Positions 1 through 12,578 are shown, counted from the stretch's first letter. The stretch: 64,000 nucleotides of DNA from Cinnamomum chago (GCA_038049695.1 CP142451.1:5268001-5332000), one strand, 5' to 3'. Notes: a model not told the origin generated them from the letters alone. Numbers and translations are program-made.

Positions 1-252
1 ACCTTCTACCAGTATAAGATCCAACATGCCCATTACCATGCAACTAAAATTGTAAGCAACAAGTCTTAAAAAACCAAATACAAAAACATAAATGTGCATA
101 GAAAGCCCTCTTAGTAAATAAATAAATATAACAGCCTTACAGAAAAGTAATCATCATCCTCATCTTCATCAAAGCCTGAAATATGTTACTCCTTTCAGAA
201 AATAAATAAATAAATAATTGAAGGGCTTAGTAACCAGCTGCATTTGACTTAC

Positions 253-3200
253 CTGTCGCTCAGCACGCGCAGCATCCATGTCAAGTTCTTTCACATTTGT
301 TTTCTGCCAAAAGATCTCTATCAGCCAAAACAAAAATACCAACACCATCCACTATTATTATTTGAAACTGTGCTAAGTAAAATTTAGAAGGAAAAAAAAG
401 GAAAAAAGAAAAAGAAAAGAAAACCATCCACAATCATATAACTGCAGTGTCAAAATAGAAAACAGATGCACTCAAAGTTTGAGAGATATTCACCAAAATC
501 ATCTTTGGGAGTACGGCCTTTTTATATCGAACTTTGGTATATTCAACACTGTTTTCTTCATCAAATTCATCTGTAGACTCGAAAAATTTCCCATCCTTGT
601 ACTTATCAGGATTTGCTTCTTCATCATCCAAAATCATTTGCTCTGCAACATGTAGCTGCCACAACTGCATTACAATGCAACAGTTCGCACACCGTAAGTC
701 CATCTCAACCATCAAATAGACAAAAATATAGTTAATACTTAATCACATGAGACAGACGGATGAAAATGATAAACAGGATGAGTTTCATAAATTTTTACTT
801 TCAAGAAAGCATAAAAATAAGCATGCACAAAAAATGGGAAAAAAAGGAGAATACGCAGCACAAAAACAAAAGGATAGTCCAAACAAAAGCCCACCACTGA
901 ACCAATGGTTCACTTGTGCCACCCCAATTCACACAATTTAGAAGGTTCGGAATTCAAAAGCATAAGGACATACAGTCATACACTTTTTTTTTTTTTTTGA
1001 ACAGTTACTTTCATTAAGACATACAGTCATACACACCTACATGTTAGTTTATTACTAGAGAATTCGTCACTAGATTAGTGGTTTAGATCTATGCCAGGGC
1101 ATCTTCTGTTACAAACAATAGATAGCTTGAACACAAATGGCTTATGATTAATTTATTGAATGACAAGATCATGTAGAACATGAATGGCTTGGACATGATG
1201 ACCTCTATTCTGCGATGAAGTCATTAGGTATCTCTTGTGATCTGACTACTTTGGGCTCACAATTATATTATTACTTTTTCATCATTCAAGCATGAATTTG
1301 TAGCTTATTGACCGCATCAGGATGGGCCTATTAACATCTACTTATTGCTCAATTCTGTGCTTTCCAGTTTTTGTATTACTACTTTGGTTGGAAGTCGGAA
1401 CTAATATTGATAAGTTATTAAAGGTACGGAACTTGGAAGAGTAAATTCCCCCCAGCCCAAAATGTTAAAATCAGCACTATCCTAAAACCTAGACAGATAT
1501 AAACTTCGTCTGGAGTTCCTTATAGATGTTTGTTGGGACTGTTCTACAATTGCACCGAATATAGGTGCTTGTGTGCTAGTAATTATTCAAGTAGGATTGC
1601 TGAGTTTTATCATTTATCGCTGAAGTTTTTGCTCGTATTGTTAGTGGTGTGTGCAATGCTAAGCATACAATCTTGGATTCTCTTGATCCTGGATTGCATG
1701 AACAAGGCTCAGCACCAACAGAATCAACAGTAATCCAGACAAGAGCCTGTAGCACAGTTGAAAGGTGCTTAGAGTCGTAACTTGTAACCACAAGGTTGCA
1801 GGCACTTAGTCATATTACAATTCAAAAAAAAAAAAAAAGGAGGTTATCCAGCTATCTAAACAACCAGGTTTTCAATGACAGAAGGTCCATTACGATGATC
1901 AAAGAGAACTGCTTCATTTCACTAAGCCATTTATAAAAAAACTTTTCCTTAGCCATGGTTGGATCCTTTGCCATGGATTGGACACCTTCTTCCAAGAAAT
2001 CAAGATAGCAAATCCTTAATCTCTATCAGTGAGTAGTGGTCCCCTGGCCTGTGGTTTTTTGCAGTCTATTTCGGGCCCTCTTTTTGGATCTCCAGGTTGT
2101 TTTTGTTCCTAGGCTGTTCGTTGTAGTATCTTGTGGGCTTTGTGATCTCGAAGCTTTGTTCTTTTTCTTCCTTCTTTAATACACATTTGCCATTTAGAAA
2201 AAAAAAAAATAGATGTATAAAAAAAAGCTATCTAAACAGTCAGGGACTCCACCTTTCTGCAATCTAGACCATTCATTTTAGTGGATCCAAAATTGAACTG
2301 GAAAAGCTGAAGAAGCCTCCATCATACAATCCTAGCTGTTTGCAAATTGGCTTTAATTTAAGGCAGTTATAAGAAAACTGATAACATTCGAGAAGTAGTT
2401 GCAAGAAGTCAATCAATTGGATGACTGAACAGGATTATGGTTCAAAATTGCGGCATAACAGTTAGATCAGCCAGACTGAATACGCAATTTTAATTGGTTA
2501 TCAGTCATACTGGTGTAAATTCATCAAAAAACAGGAAAAAAAATCTTAAAAACCCATATTATTGAGAAAATGTTAGATTTTTACTATTTCATGTTCTAGT
2601 CAATATATTGAGTATGTTATCATACCCCAAGATGCAATGAAGGTTCTGGCATTGTTGAATACTATGATCTAACTATTAAATATAGAAACTTTTTTTTTCT
2701 AAGTTAATGATTCCTTCATTAATTAAAAAAAAAAAAACCTAAAAAAAAGTCATTACATTTCTTTTTTTCTTTGAATGGTATAAGAAAGAAGCGATAAAAC
2801 CATTGCTTATCATACAACCACCATCTCCATAAGGCCCATCCTTGGCTACCCAAAGGGTCTCTTGATTAGGCTCATAGCAAATATATGAAAAAAGGAAATG
2901 TGCATGACCTGACTAAAGAGCAAATCTATTCATTCTGATCCGCCATATAAAAATTTAGTCCCTTTTTCTCTCTACTGGATTAATCAAGTCATTTGCAAGT
3001 TTCTAAAAGCTAAATCTAAGCTCAAATCATGTAAGTTGTAACCCTACTAATTATTTGACAAATTTAAAAACCAAAAAATCAATAAATTCAAACATAAATA
3101 GAGAATATACTTGTATCTGAGAGGTAAGTTGATGATCAGCTTATGAATTCCATGCTAATTATTTGAGGAATTAAAAAATTGAAATAAAACTTCCAACAAA

Positions 3201-6200
3201 TATGAACAAAGCCCCTAACACAGTTGTAAGGTTGTCATTGTCACAACTACAAAGTTACATGTTAAAGTTATGTAACCAATTGAAAAATAAACGAATATAA
3301 AAAATAGGGAACAAAATAAAAAGATAAAACAACATGGACTAGAACATTGGCTAGGTTCTAGCAATGGACCTAAGCAAAAATCATGTATCCATACAGATTA
3401 TTTAATTTTTTTAAACTACAATTTTCCAAAAACCAAAAATAAATAAAATAAAATGGAAAATAGCTCAAACAATATAGATTTGAACAACTGAAAATGTTTA
3501 GGCAAATCACAGATAAAATCAGAATTTCTTACTATTCATGTAACTTCAAAAAAATTGGAAAAAATAACAACTTATCAAGAAATAAAAATAAATAAGAGGA
3601 AAACTGAAAAGAAACTAACTGAAACAACATTGTCCAGCGAATTTAGAATTTTGTGCGAAGGTCTACACCCAAATCGGGATTTCGACACCATATTACTATT
3701 TACTTTCTGAGTAATCTTTTAAAAAGATTGATAAAAACAGATTTCCCCAAAAATAAAGAAAAAAAGAGTAAAAATAACCCAAACAACATGGAACTATGAA
3801 GATGCAAGTGTAGATAGAGCTCAGACCAGCATTTCTATAATTATTATTCAAAAAAAAAGGGGGAAATATAAACCCCTGAAGAAATATAAAGAAATTGAAA
3901 AAAGGGGTGAAAAAGGCAAGCTCCATATCATACAACATGAAACAAATCAAGCTCAATGCATGGTAAGTTAGAATACTCGGTTGGAGGTTTTCCTGAGTTG
4001 TCTCTCAGACAATAACTCAAAGTGATGAAAAACAATGACATAAATACACTTGGCTTAAGTGACCATAGTATCATCTATTTAATATGAATTTCTTGTTCTT
4101 CTCATTCACCACTGTAGCATGGAGCCACAAACTGTTAACAATTACATGTTGGCTGACAGGTGAAGTATCAGTGTGACCATGACTTATTCTTTGATGGCAG
4201 GCATCACTAGCATATTGCATGTCCAAAGAGGACCATAAATAATCTGTCACTGAAAAATAGCCCTGACCTCCATCACTTAATGGAATGCTTGAATGAATGA
4301 GAAGGCAAATAATACAGGCTGGGAATAGCACAACAAAAATTCATTGAGATATCCCTTCATTTGGATGTAAAATTGTAAACAAAAAAAGAAAATAAATATA
4401 TTTATCTGGGAGAGCTTGAATTAGAAATTTAGAATTACCCTATCAACAAAAGGATGATTTGAGAGCAATGGCTGCTCCTCTATTTTCTCTTCTGATTTTT
4501 GTCTAGGAACAGGGGGTCTCCCAGCATCCCGCTGCAAGAAAAGGAAATGAGCAAGAAAATAGTTAGAGGGAACCAAATAGTCAAGGTTCATGCTAATGCT
4601 GGTTATGAAAGGGCACAGAATTTGTGTCATAATTGAATATATTCACAAACAGCACCAAACAACATTCAAGAAACTCAGATGCAGGCAAAGTAACATGAAC
4701 AGACATTATATTCCACTTATTCTGTTTTCAGTTAACAAGATCCAAGAACCTTTCCAGACCTTTCTTATAAAGGAGAAGGATCTAATGTGAATATCAGATA
4801 TTAAGGCACACGACGCACACAACGCATGAAAGCTATAAAGCAGAGGAATAAAAGCACATACCACAGGTAAAAAACATATTCTTTGTCATGGGCAGACTTA
4901 TCAGAAGTGCTTAAGCTATAAGACCGATTTCAAACATTTAACGCACTCTAAAAAGCCTCACAGCACAGGAATACAACTACTATAATTCCAAAATCAAATC
5001 AAATCTTGTGCAACCTTATTGGAAGTGAAATGAAAGCTGGAAATTGATTCCAAATATTTTGTCCAATTAACACTCCCAACAATAAGTTCCCAATTCCTAA
5101 GTTGGAAATGATAATCTGAGGAGTTGAGCAGGCCAGACAATAGGTCGGCCAACCCATTGGGCCCAGTCCATAGGCCCAACGGGACTTCCAGTTATTTAGG
5201 AATCTTATTAAGTATTTTAATTTGTTAAGGATTAATATTAGTGTGTTTCCTGTTATAAAAAAAAAGTGTGTTTCCTATTTTAGGCATTATTCAAATATTA
5301 GAAAGTATTGTTGCTTAGGGATTAAACCAACTCCTCTATATAAGGATGTTAGGCCTCATTGTAATGCAATGCTTATTTTTTATCAATTAAAAGCTTTCTT
5401 TGAGATTCATCTCTTATGGTGTTTTCTCCTCTTGTGAGGGTGCCCTAGTGGCTAAATCCATCGTTGGATTCGATCAATCCTTCGGGAGATTAATCTATTC
5501 GTTGATCGCAGATCTTGGGCTGCGCCTGGAGTACTTACGAGTTAGCCCATTTCAAGATCACCACTGTGAAACTGATATGACAAACTGATGCAGGAAAATA
5601 GAAATGACCCAGAAGTACAAGATGACTGTAAAATGGCAAGTAAGAAGATGTATCCAAAGGACATTAGTTTCCAGGTTTTGTATGCCAGAGAAAAGTGGTT
5701 GAGAATTCCTCATTAATAATTAAAATAATAATAACAATATCATGTCAAAAAATGGTTGATTTACCTTCAAGAATAATATGTGAATGTGACCATATAAGGC
5801 TAATTGGAAATATGAACACTATAGCGCATAAAATAGTGGAAGAACAAATGAATATCCAGAAGTACCTATGTACCCCATACGTTCTATGCAATTATATAAT
5901 TGTCTATTATCAGAGAAAATGACTGGGGGACAATGTGCTACAATGAGAGGAAATAAGTGAAGAAAGTGAAACTAATCTCTTTCAGGAATGAAGATGCTCA
6001 CACGTAATTCATCAGGATTAGTATCCCCATCACGAAAAAATACTGGTGGAAACTCAAACCTGTTGAAGCTGCAAATATGGAGCACAAAGCAGAAAATCAG
6101 CATGCAAAAGAAAATAAGTAAAAATAATTATCCTAACCTCTGACAAAAACAGAGGAACAAATAAAACTATTGGAATGGTACGGATCTAACATCTATTAAT

Positions 6201-9200
6201 TGCCTTGGGGGATATATGAAAATAACCGGGAACAAGAAGATTACGTACATAAGGTTATCTATATTAGGATCAACAAAACGCATTTCAATAGGGAAGCGAA
6301 AACGGTATGGATCTCGTTTTGCCTGCAAAATAGTGCAAGAGGTTACTTGAAGCCAAGTACACTACAAAGAACATGTAGGCAATGTATCTTGAATTTTAAA
6401 GGACTCCTGTGCAGGCATCAATGGTGAACAAGAATTAAAAGCAGAAAACAAAAAAACCCTTCAAAAAATTCCATAGAAGCTCTCTCTCCCCTTTTCTTTT
6501 TCTTTTTCTTTTCTTCTTTTTTTTTTTTTTCTTTTTGAATGGTAAAAAAATGCATAGAAGCTGGTAATGAAGTATATTGCCAAAATGAAAGGGAGCCATA
6601 GAAAAATAAACTAATTAAATAGCTCCATATAAATCATAAGCATTATTAGCCAAGGTTATGATCTAATTTGGAGTTTATATGGATACACAATTGAAATGGA
6701 AGATAACTACTGAATACTTCAGACGTCTAGAAAAAATAAAATAGACTACCTCTTCTTAAGGACTACAACCACATGAAAGAAACCTTCTAACAAGTAATAT
6801 AGATAAAAATCAGCAAATTTACTTGATTCAATGTTGTCTCCTCTAAGGGCAATGAAATGGCCTTGCAAGTTTCAAGCTTGCATCTAACCTTAAGTTTACA
6901 TTGGCCTTCCATTGAAGGAGAATAATAGAATGTGAAATGTTGACGCATGGCAAATAATGAAAAAAAAGTTATGAAACATACAGGATTAAGTAATACCACT
7001 CACCAGTACTTCAACAATGACATCCATGCCAACTTTAATGTGATGGCGGATCCAATACCAATCATTTCCTTTGATTGGGACCCATCTGTAGAAGTGAAAC
7101 CATGATGCTTTATTTAAGAAAACAATGCAGTTTCAATAAACACAAAAAATGTCAAATTTTTAGTTAAAAAGAAAATTTTCTTGGAGTATCTAAAAGCAGG
7201 GCCCACATCCTATATATGGTTCCACGTGAATCCAAGTAAATATTTCTTAGTTATTTGCTCATGGCCTGTTTGTTTGCATGCGATGCAAAGGAATTCATGG
7301 TGAAATGATTGCTACTAATTGATCATTAAAGAGGTGAAAAGCGAAGGATATGAGGTGATGGGTGAAGGATATAAGGTGGAGATGTAGATGAGACCGTGAC
7401 TTTCCTAGGTATTGAATTACTAGGGTGATGGCTGCGTATTCATTTCCCATCTTCCCGTGATTCAATTTCAGTTAATAGGAGGTTATTTGATGATGATATT
7501 CACCTTTAGTTCTTCATTTTTAACAACTTATAGAAATACAATCGTAGGTATTCAATCACATGAAACAAACAAGCCCTTTGTGTCACTTATGTTGATTACA
7601 TAGTATAAAGTGTCCACTTTTGTTTAAAGATTATTACTAGTAGAAGTCTTCATGGTCACTAGTATCGTTGAGAAAGTTAAAGAGTCTTCATCATACTAAG
7701 ATACTTTCTAGGACTAGTTAAAATAGAATCTTGGTATTACTTACTAGGGACTAATCGAACAAGTAAGATCAGTATTTTGTCTTATCTTTTCAGGAAGACA
7801 GTCTAAAGAATTGACTGACTAAATTAGAAATAGGGGGAAAAAGCAGAGTTGCGGCAAAAGTAAAACCCTCTTTTTTTTAATGGTAACAAATCTATATAGT
7901 TGTGTGAAGGCAAACCACACTGTACTAGGGACTAATCGAACAAGTAAGATCAGTATTTTGTCTTATCTTTTCAGGAAGACAGTCTAAAGAATTGACTGAC
8001 TAAATTAGAAATAGGGGGAAAAAGGAGAGTTGCAGCAAAAGTAAAACCCTCTTTTTTTTAATGGTAACAAATCTATATAGTTGTGTGAAGGCAAACCACA
8101 CTATATATGAGGATATACTGATAAAAAGTATACTGGACAAAATAAGCATGTAACCCAAAAATAGATGACAGCCGATGCCCAAAATACTGAAACAAAAGCC
8201 TCAAAAACTACCTCATAAAAAGGATACGGAGTATATTTAACAAAGAGTTCTCATAACATGTCGGATTCTTCAATACATATTAGGATTCTTCCAGTACTAC
8301 TGATTTCGAAATGGAGAGTGTCAGATGAGTCCCCATTAATATTTCATTCGCTTAGTCATTACTTTGGTGCAATGGTAAAAGTCTCGGGTGCCATGCATGA
8401 TAACTCGGGTTCGAGACCTACAAGCAATCACTTCGTGCAAAATTGCCGAAGGTTAGGTCTGTCTCCAGTCTGGACCCTCCCAGGACCCTGCTTCAGTGGG
8501 ACCGCACTAGGTGATGACCTTTTTATTCTCTGAGTCCTTAGCTTGATTTAAAGATTCAAGAGCCCTTTAAATGAGTCCTTATTGAGCAAAGAACACTTAA
8601 GCATTGTTAAAAGGCAGATTAAAACAAGAAAATGGTATAAACTAGTGTATCAATACAAAGTAATCATGGACAAGTTTTTAGACAAAAGGAGGTAATTACC
8701 CATCATATACGCATCCGATGTCAACAAATGCTCCCTGATAAAGGTGTAGAGTTGTTACTTTTCCTGCACAAATCTATGAAAAAAGTTCCCCCACTATTAT
8801 TTCTAGTAAGTTCATTCATAAACAACAACCAATTGGGACATACATGCAATGTACACCTAAATGTAAAAAAATACTCGAAACTAATCAACTGACTGGATTA
8901 GGTTAAAAGCTTTGTGGTTTACCTGTCCGGGATATATATATGGAAGCTCAAGCTGCCAGAAGAACCATGATTGATTAGAAGAAATCCTTGCATGGAAAGC
9001 ATATCAACATGAAGAACATTCGAGTAGGAAATAAAAGCAATTCACCGAACCATGTCCTCTCTGTAATCCTCTCCTCTTTTTCTCCTTCCAGGATGATAAT
9101 CTTGGTCAAACTGCGTGTAATAGAAGGAAGAAAAAAAGAACAAAATCAAAGTCCTTGTATAGCAAAGCTTGCAAATGACAAAAGTCCATGACTTAAATAG

Positions 9201-11451
9201 AGCTTTCCTCTAAAAGATACAAAATCCTGTTGCAGAAAAGATGAACATAGTGCATGAATGCAATTGATAGTGGGCACTGATAAGCTGACTCTTTTTTTCT
9301 GACAATTAAGATAACTGATTTCATTCCACATGGGCATTGTGAAAAAAGCAACAAAAATAAAGAAAAATGTAAGTACACTGGTATTGCAAAAGGAATGCAA
9401 CAAGTAGAATTTGTGTACATATTCAGCCATGTTTTGGTCTAAGTTGAAACAGATTGCAGCACTTAAGTTGCAATATAGTGGAATGCTAGACATAGGGTAA
9501 AGCTCACTTCATCTGGTGAAAGTTCTAGTCCCAAATGGACAAGTTCTTTAACAAAACTATTTGCAGTAATATTTTAGAAACTAACAGCCAAATTTATCGC
9601 AATTGGTCAGTTTCTCTATCCTGAAGATTTCTTATCACGACGTAACTAAAAAAAATGCATCCAAACATGTCATCATGGTAGAACTCAAGTCGTGTTTATC
9701 ACATTAACACAGCAGATGGTTTCATCATCTCACACATGAAGGTCAGACTCAGTCACTCAGCAACCTAAGATGGATGCCGAAACTCTTTTGCTTTGCACAC
9801 TTCTATTTTTTTTTTCTTATCATCCCTTGCCTACATGGATCTAACGAGGACATGACCATAAACAGATTTGATTGGCGTCGTCAAATCCATATAGCCGACC
9901 CCACCTAGTGGGAAAATGCTTGGTTTGGTTTGGTTTTTATCATCCCTATGAACTTTTATTAAATTACATTGTATACTACCAGCACTCTTTAGAGTTTAGA
10001 CACAAAACTCAGTATATCATGAAAATAATGAACTAGAAGGTAACCCACAATCCCCAACATGAACAAACAGCTTTTTTATATGGTCCTGCATTTCAGCAAT
10101 TAAAAATATTGTTCATCTGGTCTGCAGTGTGCCCCACCATGGATCAACGGAACCAAAATTCTTCTCCCCCGAGTAATCCAAACCATCCATTATCTCTAGA
10201 CTTCTTGATAATGTACATGGACAGTTGGCCACATTTCTTTCATTGAAAATTCCTTCTCTAGCTCCAACCACTGGAAGGTTAGGATTGACTGCTACCAACC
10301 AGACCCAGTTTGGTTCAGCAAGTTTTTATAGTCTTCGCCTGAAGGGGGACAATCAAAACACATATTGCTCCAAGCCAGGTCCACCCATAAAGAACACTGC
10401 CACTTAAATCTAAATATTGGGGGTTCTAAATTCTATTTCTAACCAAGCCTGGATAACATGAAACAAACATAAAAAACATATATAAGGTGTCCAGACCTTA
10501 TAAGATTCCTTCTCCAGCTGCTTCCTATTGGCGGCCGCCCACGCTTTATACTGCTTCAAGAACACCTTGTAACTCTCCAAACACGCCTCCTTTGTGTCCG
10601 TCCTCGGCGATGCCAGCTCATCCATATCAAGCCGAACCGCCTGCAGCTTATACGCCTCCCTGATGATTGCCAATTCCTTCTCGTCCACCTATGAACAATA
10701 TTTTGAATTTGAATGAAACGCAATTAATTGTAACAAGAATCTCTCAACAGTTTTATTGAATGTATTTTGAGAAAACAGTTTCTACCAGCGTTTTGGTTCA
10801 CTTTATGGTAATGGTAATTTGAGTTTGAATTCAAAATTTTGAAACCACCTTCCAATCCCTTGGTGGCCAGTCTCTAGGCGGGATCTGCCGGAGCACGAGC
10901 GGACCACCCCACGTGGTCTCAATCGGATCAGGGACCTCCACTTTTGTGGTAAACGTCTTCACTGTCCACTCATCCTCGGACAACCCGCTCTCCTCCATCT
11001 TCTTCTTGCGATAGGAAGGCTTAAGAAGGAGAAAGGCCTCGATCGCCTCTGGCGTTTGGAGGGGAACCTCCTCGCCCTCGTTGAGCGACCTCAGGGCGAA
11101 GAGGCCTTCTGGAGAGAGCAGCTCCTCCCATGGGGCCCAACCGCGCTCGACCCAGCTCTTGCGCCGGGCCTCTGCCTCCACTTCCGGCGTGTGGGTGGTG
11201 GCGTATTGCTTGAGGAATTCCTCGTCGATGGGGAACTCGTCGGAGGGGCGTTTGGCGCTGAGGGGGCGGAGGGAGCGAGTAGAAGGTGGTGGGGTTGTGG
11301 GGTTTTGGGGTCTGCAGGTTTTAGGGTTTAGGGTTTTAGGTTTGACGGGGTGGGGAAATGAGAAGAAGGAGAAGAAGAGAGTGTGGTGCGTTTGGATGGA
11401 CTGCATCAGCATTTCAGGTGTTTGATGAAATGCAGTGAGAAGAGAAGACAA
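253..11451 (-). CDS. PTAC10: PTAC10, S1-domain plastid transcription protein (3' end beyond window)
   Basis: Subunit (PAP-type) of the plastid-encoded RNA polymerase complex in the chloroplast nucleoid, needed for chloroplast gene expression (known for the family). Exons read on the minus strand: 10849-11451, 10497-10688, 9051-9110, 8923-8952, 8700-8773, 7004-7085, 6249-6322, 6002-6068, 4439-4531, 494-664, 253-303; all junctions are GT-AG and the frame stays open for 499 codons. Residues 1-65 are a Ser/Pro/Thr-rich transit peptide; then come SDEFPIDEEFL, RGWAPWEE and RQIPPRDWPP. Exons 4-7 (about residues 286-372) encode the S1 RNA-binding fold with LYQGAFVDIG and GWVPIKGNDW. Later motifs are DGDTNPDELR, CGRPP-like (here DAGRPP) and LWQLHVAEQMILDD. 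These match Arabidopsis pTAC10, which is near 670 aa, so about 170 residues lie left of position 1. Two nearby Met codons (11412, 11406) are alternative starts; the shorter ones look more like the Arabidopsis N terminus. Confidence 0.93.
984..1017 (-). mobile_element. 34-bp LINE tail insertion with 17-bp target-site duplication
   Basis: A poly-T run followed by GAACAGTTACTTTCATTAA sits between two perfect copies of GACATACAGTCATACAC (967-983 and 1018-1034). On the minus strand this is a short LINE-like 3' end (ATGAAAGTAACTGTTC) plus poly-A. The same kind of tail is seen on the plus strand at 24470-24502. It lies in PTAC10 intron 10 to 9 sequence (the 665-4438 intron) and is an extreme 5' truncation. 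Confidence 0.8.
1863..2225 (+). mobile_element. 5'-truncated LINE insertion in PTAC10 intron
   Basis: A 363-bp block is flanked by the 13-bp direct repeat AGCTATCTAAACA (1850-1862 and 2226-2238). It ends in T-rich, G/T-biased sequence (2040-2190), AATACACATTTGCC and an interrupted poly-A run, the usual 3' end of plant L1-type LINEs. No reading frame of length survives. The poly-A gives plus-strand orientation, opposite to PTAC10. Confidence 0.72.
2239..4438. other. Rest of the large PTAC10 intron 9
   Basis: AT-rich intron sequence between exon 9 (4439-4531) and exon 10 (494-664). Several oligo-A/T runs (near 2690-2770, 3840) suggest old retroposon tails. I see no coding region or structured element that I can name. 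Confidence 0.5.
5109..5592 (+). mobile_element. Solo LTR (484 bp) with 5-bp TSD
   Basis: The block starts TGATAATCTG and ends CTGATGCA, and is flanked on both sides by GGAAA (5104-5108 and 5593-5597). TG...CA ends with a 5-bp duplication define an LTR left after recombination; there is no primer site or internal region. A TATA-like CTCTATATAAGG at 5334-5345 and the following AATGCAATGC and TC-rich region look like the U3-R boundary of a plant LTR. It lies in PTAC10 intron 8, in antisense orientation. Copia or gypsy cannot be decided from the LTR alone. Confidence 0.85.
7263..7576. mobile_element. MITE family A, copy 1 (about 314 bp)
   Basis: Ends are imperfect inverted repeats: GGCCTGTTTGTTTGCATG at the left and CATGAAACAAACAAGCCC at the right. 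The interior has recognisable blocks (AAGAGGTGA, GACTTTCCTAGG, TACTAGGGTGATGG, ATTCATTTCCC) shared with copies at 26102-26370, about 21500-21670 and 48680-49130. No coding capacity. The end type GGGCCTGTTTG fits hAT-like MITEs, but no clean target duplication is visible. Confidence 0.7.
7742..8103. repeat. 181-bp tandem duplication in PTAC10 intron
   Basis: Two head-to-tail copies, 7742-7922 and 7923-8103, each starting TACTAGGGACTAATCGAAC and ending in GGCAAACCACAC. Only a few substitutions separate them (for example AAGCAGAG versus AAGGAGAG, TTGCGGC versus TTGCAGC), so the duplication is recent. Confidence 0.93.
8361..8525 (+). mobile_element. tRNA-derived SINE, Au-like
   Basis: A tRNA-like head has an A-box-like TGGTGCAATGG (8365-8375) and a good B box GGTTCGAGACC (8408-8418). 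The body follows the order known for plant Au SINEs: a CTTCGTGCAAAATTGC block, AGGTTAGGTCTG, TGGACCCTCCC, GGACCCTGC and a short poly-T end. It lies in PTAC10 intron 5 on the opposite strand. I could not fix the target duplication. Confidence 0.72.
9832..9938 (+). mobile_element. 3' end of an RTE-type LINE
   Basis: The segment ATAGCCGACCCCACCTAG followed by TGGGAAAATGCTT and GGTTTGGTTTGG resembles the common plant RTE-clade LINE terminus, in which a GCCGACCCCA...TAGTGGGA motif precedes a short simple repeat instead of poly-A. Only the last roughly 100 bp are present. It lies in PTAC10 intron 2. Confidence 0.55.
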
Positions 11452-11647
11452 GGGTTTAAGACTACGGACTTTTCTGTCGCTCTTGTGAGGGTTTTAGATA
11501 AGGTTGATTTAAAATTAGGTACCTCTAATTTTGTTACAATTACATATAGGAGACATGTATTATTAGTAATTATTAGAAAACCCTATATGCATGTTTGGTG
11601 TCAATGGGCCGGATCAAGGCTGGGCTGAGGTGTGTCCAAACTTACCC

Positions 11648-11652
<5 letters not shown>

Positions 11653-11680
<28 letters not shown>
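11653..11680. repeat. (TA)n microsatellite
   Basis: Uninterrupted TA repeats, with a second short TA run at 11770-11783. Confidence 0.9.
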
Positions 11681-11683
<3 letters not shown>

Positions 11684-12429
11684 AGATGATGTGTGGGCCC
11701 ACACGTATCTTTTATAGTAAAGTGAGAAATACTCTCACAAGAATATCTCCCAATGAGAGATGCCCGTGTATATATATATATATAATCAAGCTACGAAGTT
11801 TGGAACTTACCTAGCTAGCCATACAAGCCTAACTTCAAAAGCATGATAGAAACTTAGGAAAGTGCGTGGACCAGGTTCTACTTGAAAGGGGAGTGTTATG
11901 AAATGGGCTCCACCCAAAGAAGAGTATTGAAAAATATTTATGTGACTTGCTTGCTAATAAAGAGGCCATGGATGATGGAACTATAATGAATCCAATCAAT
12001 GAATGACTAGCACAACAAACCATGCTAAGTAACCCATGCATGCCTATCTATGCTGCATTTGTCGGAACTAAAATAAATAAAATAAAGTAATATAGCAAAT
12101 TAAATTTGAGTCACTATAAAAGATCCATCCTGAAGTCAATATATATCATCAAAAGGAGCACTTTGAATTAAAAACACTCTTACTGAAATATTCTACCTGA
12201 ACTTAAGCAACACTACTATTAAATAGGACTCTAGTCAAGGAATTGTGACCCACAGGTAAATGAATATAACACAAATTGATTCCCCTAATCTCTCATGTAA
12301 ATTATCCTAGACAAACGTCCAAGTACAATTTCTTAAATGCAAAAATATGATTTGAGCGGATGACTTCACCCAAACTAGGGCCAAGCTATTATTAGATATG
12401 TCACATATCAAAATTTATGATTCACATTT

Positions 12430-12560
12430 TTTTTTTAACAGAGGATTCCCAAACTTTTGGACTGGACTAATCTCTCCAGGCCCAAAGAGAAGCCAGGTAA
12501 AACGGGTCTGGCCCCCAGGTGGTAGCACTAGTGGACTAAACCTTGAATTCCTAAAATCCA
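12430..12560 (-). mobile_element. SINE fragment related to the 48806-49027 element
   Basis: It shares the order of blocks AACAGAGGATTCCCAA, GGACTGGACTA, AGAGAAGCC.GGTAAAA and GTGGTAGCAC.AGTGGACT with the minus-strand SINE at 48806-49027. Only the 3' two-thirds is present and the tRNA-like head is missing. Confidence 0.55.
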
Positions 12561-12578
12561 CGGTTAAATGAGTTGGAT

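Noticed and set aside
8361..8430. Possible tRNA gene
   Set aside because: The B box is good, but there is no cloverleaf and the downstream body is that of an Au-like SINE.
11056..11425. Plus-strand open frames opposite PTAC10 exon 1
   Set aside because: Shadows of the GC-rich first exon; PTAC10 homology is on the minus strand.
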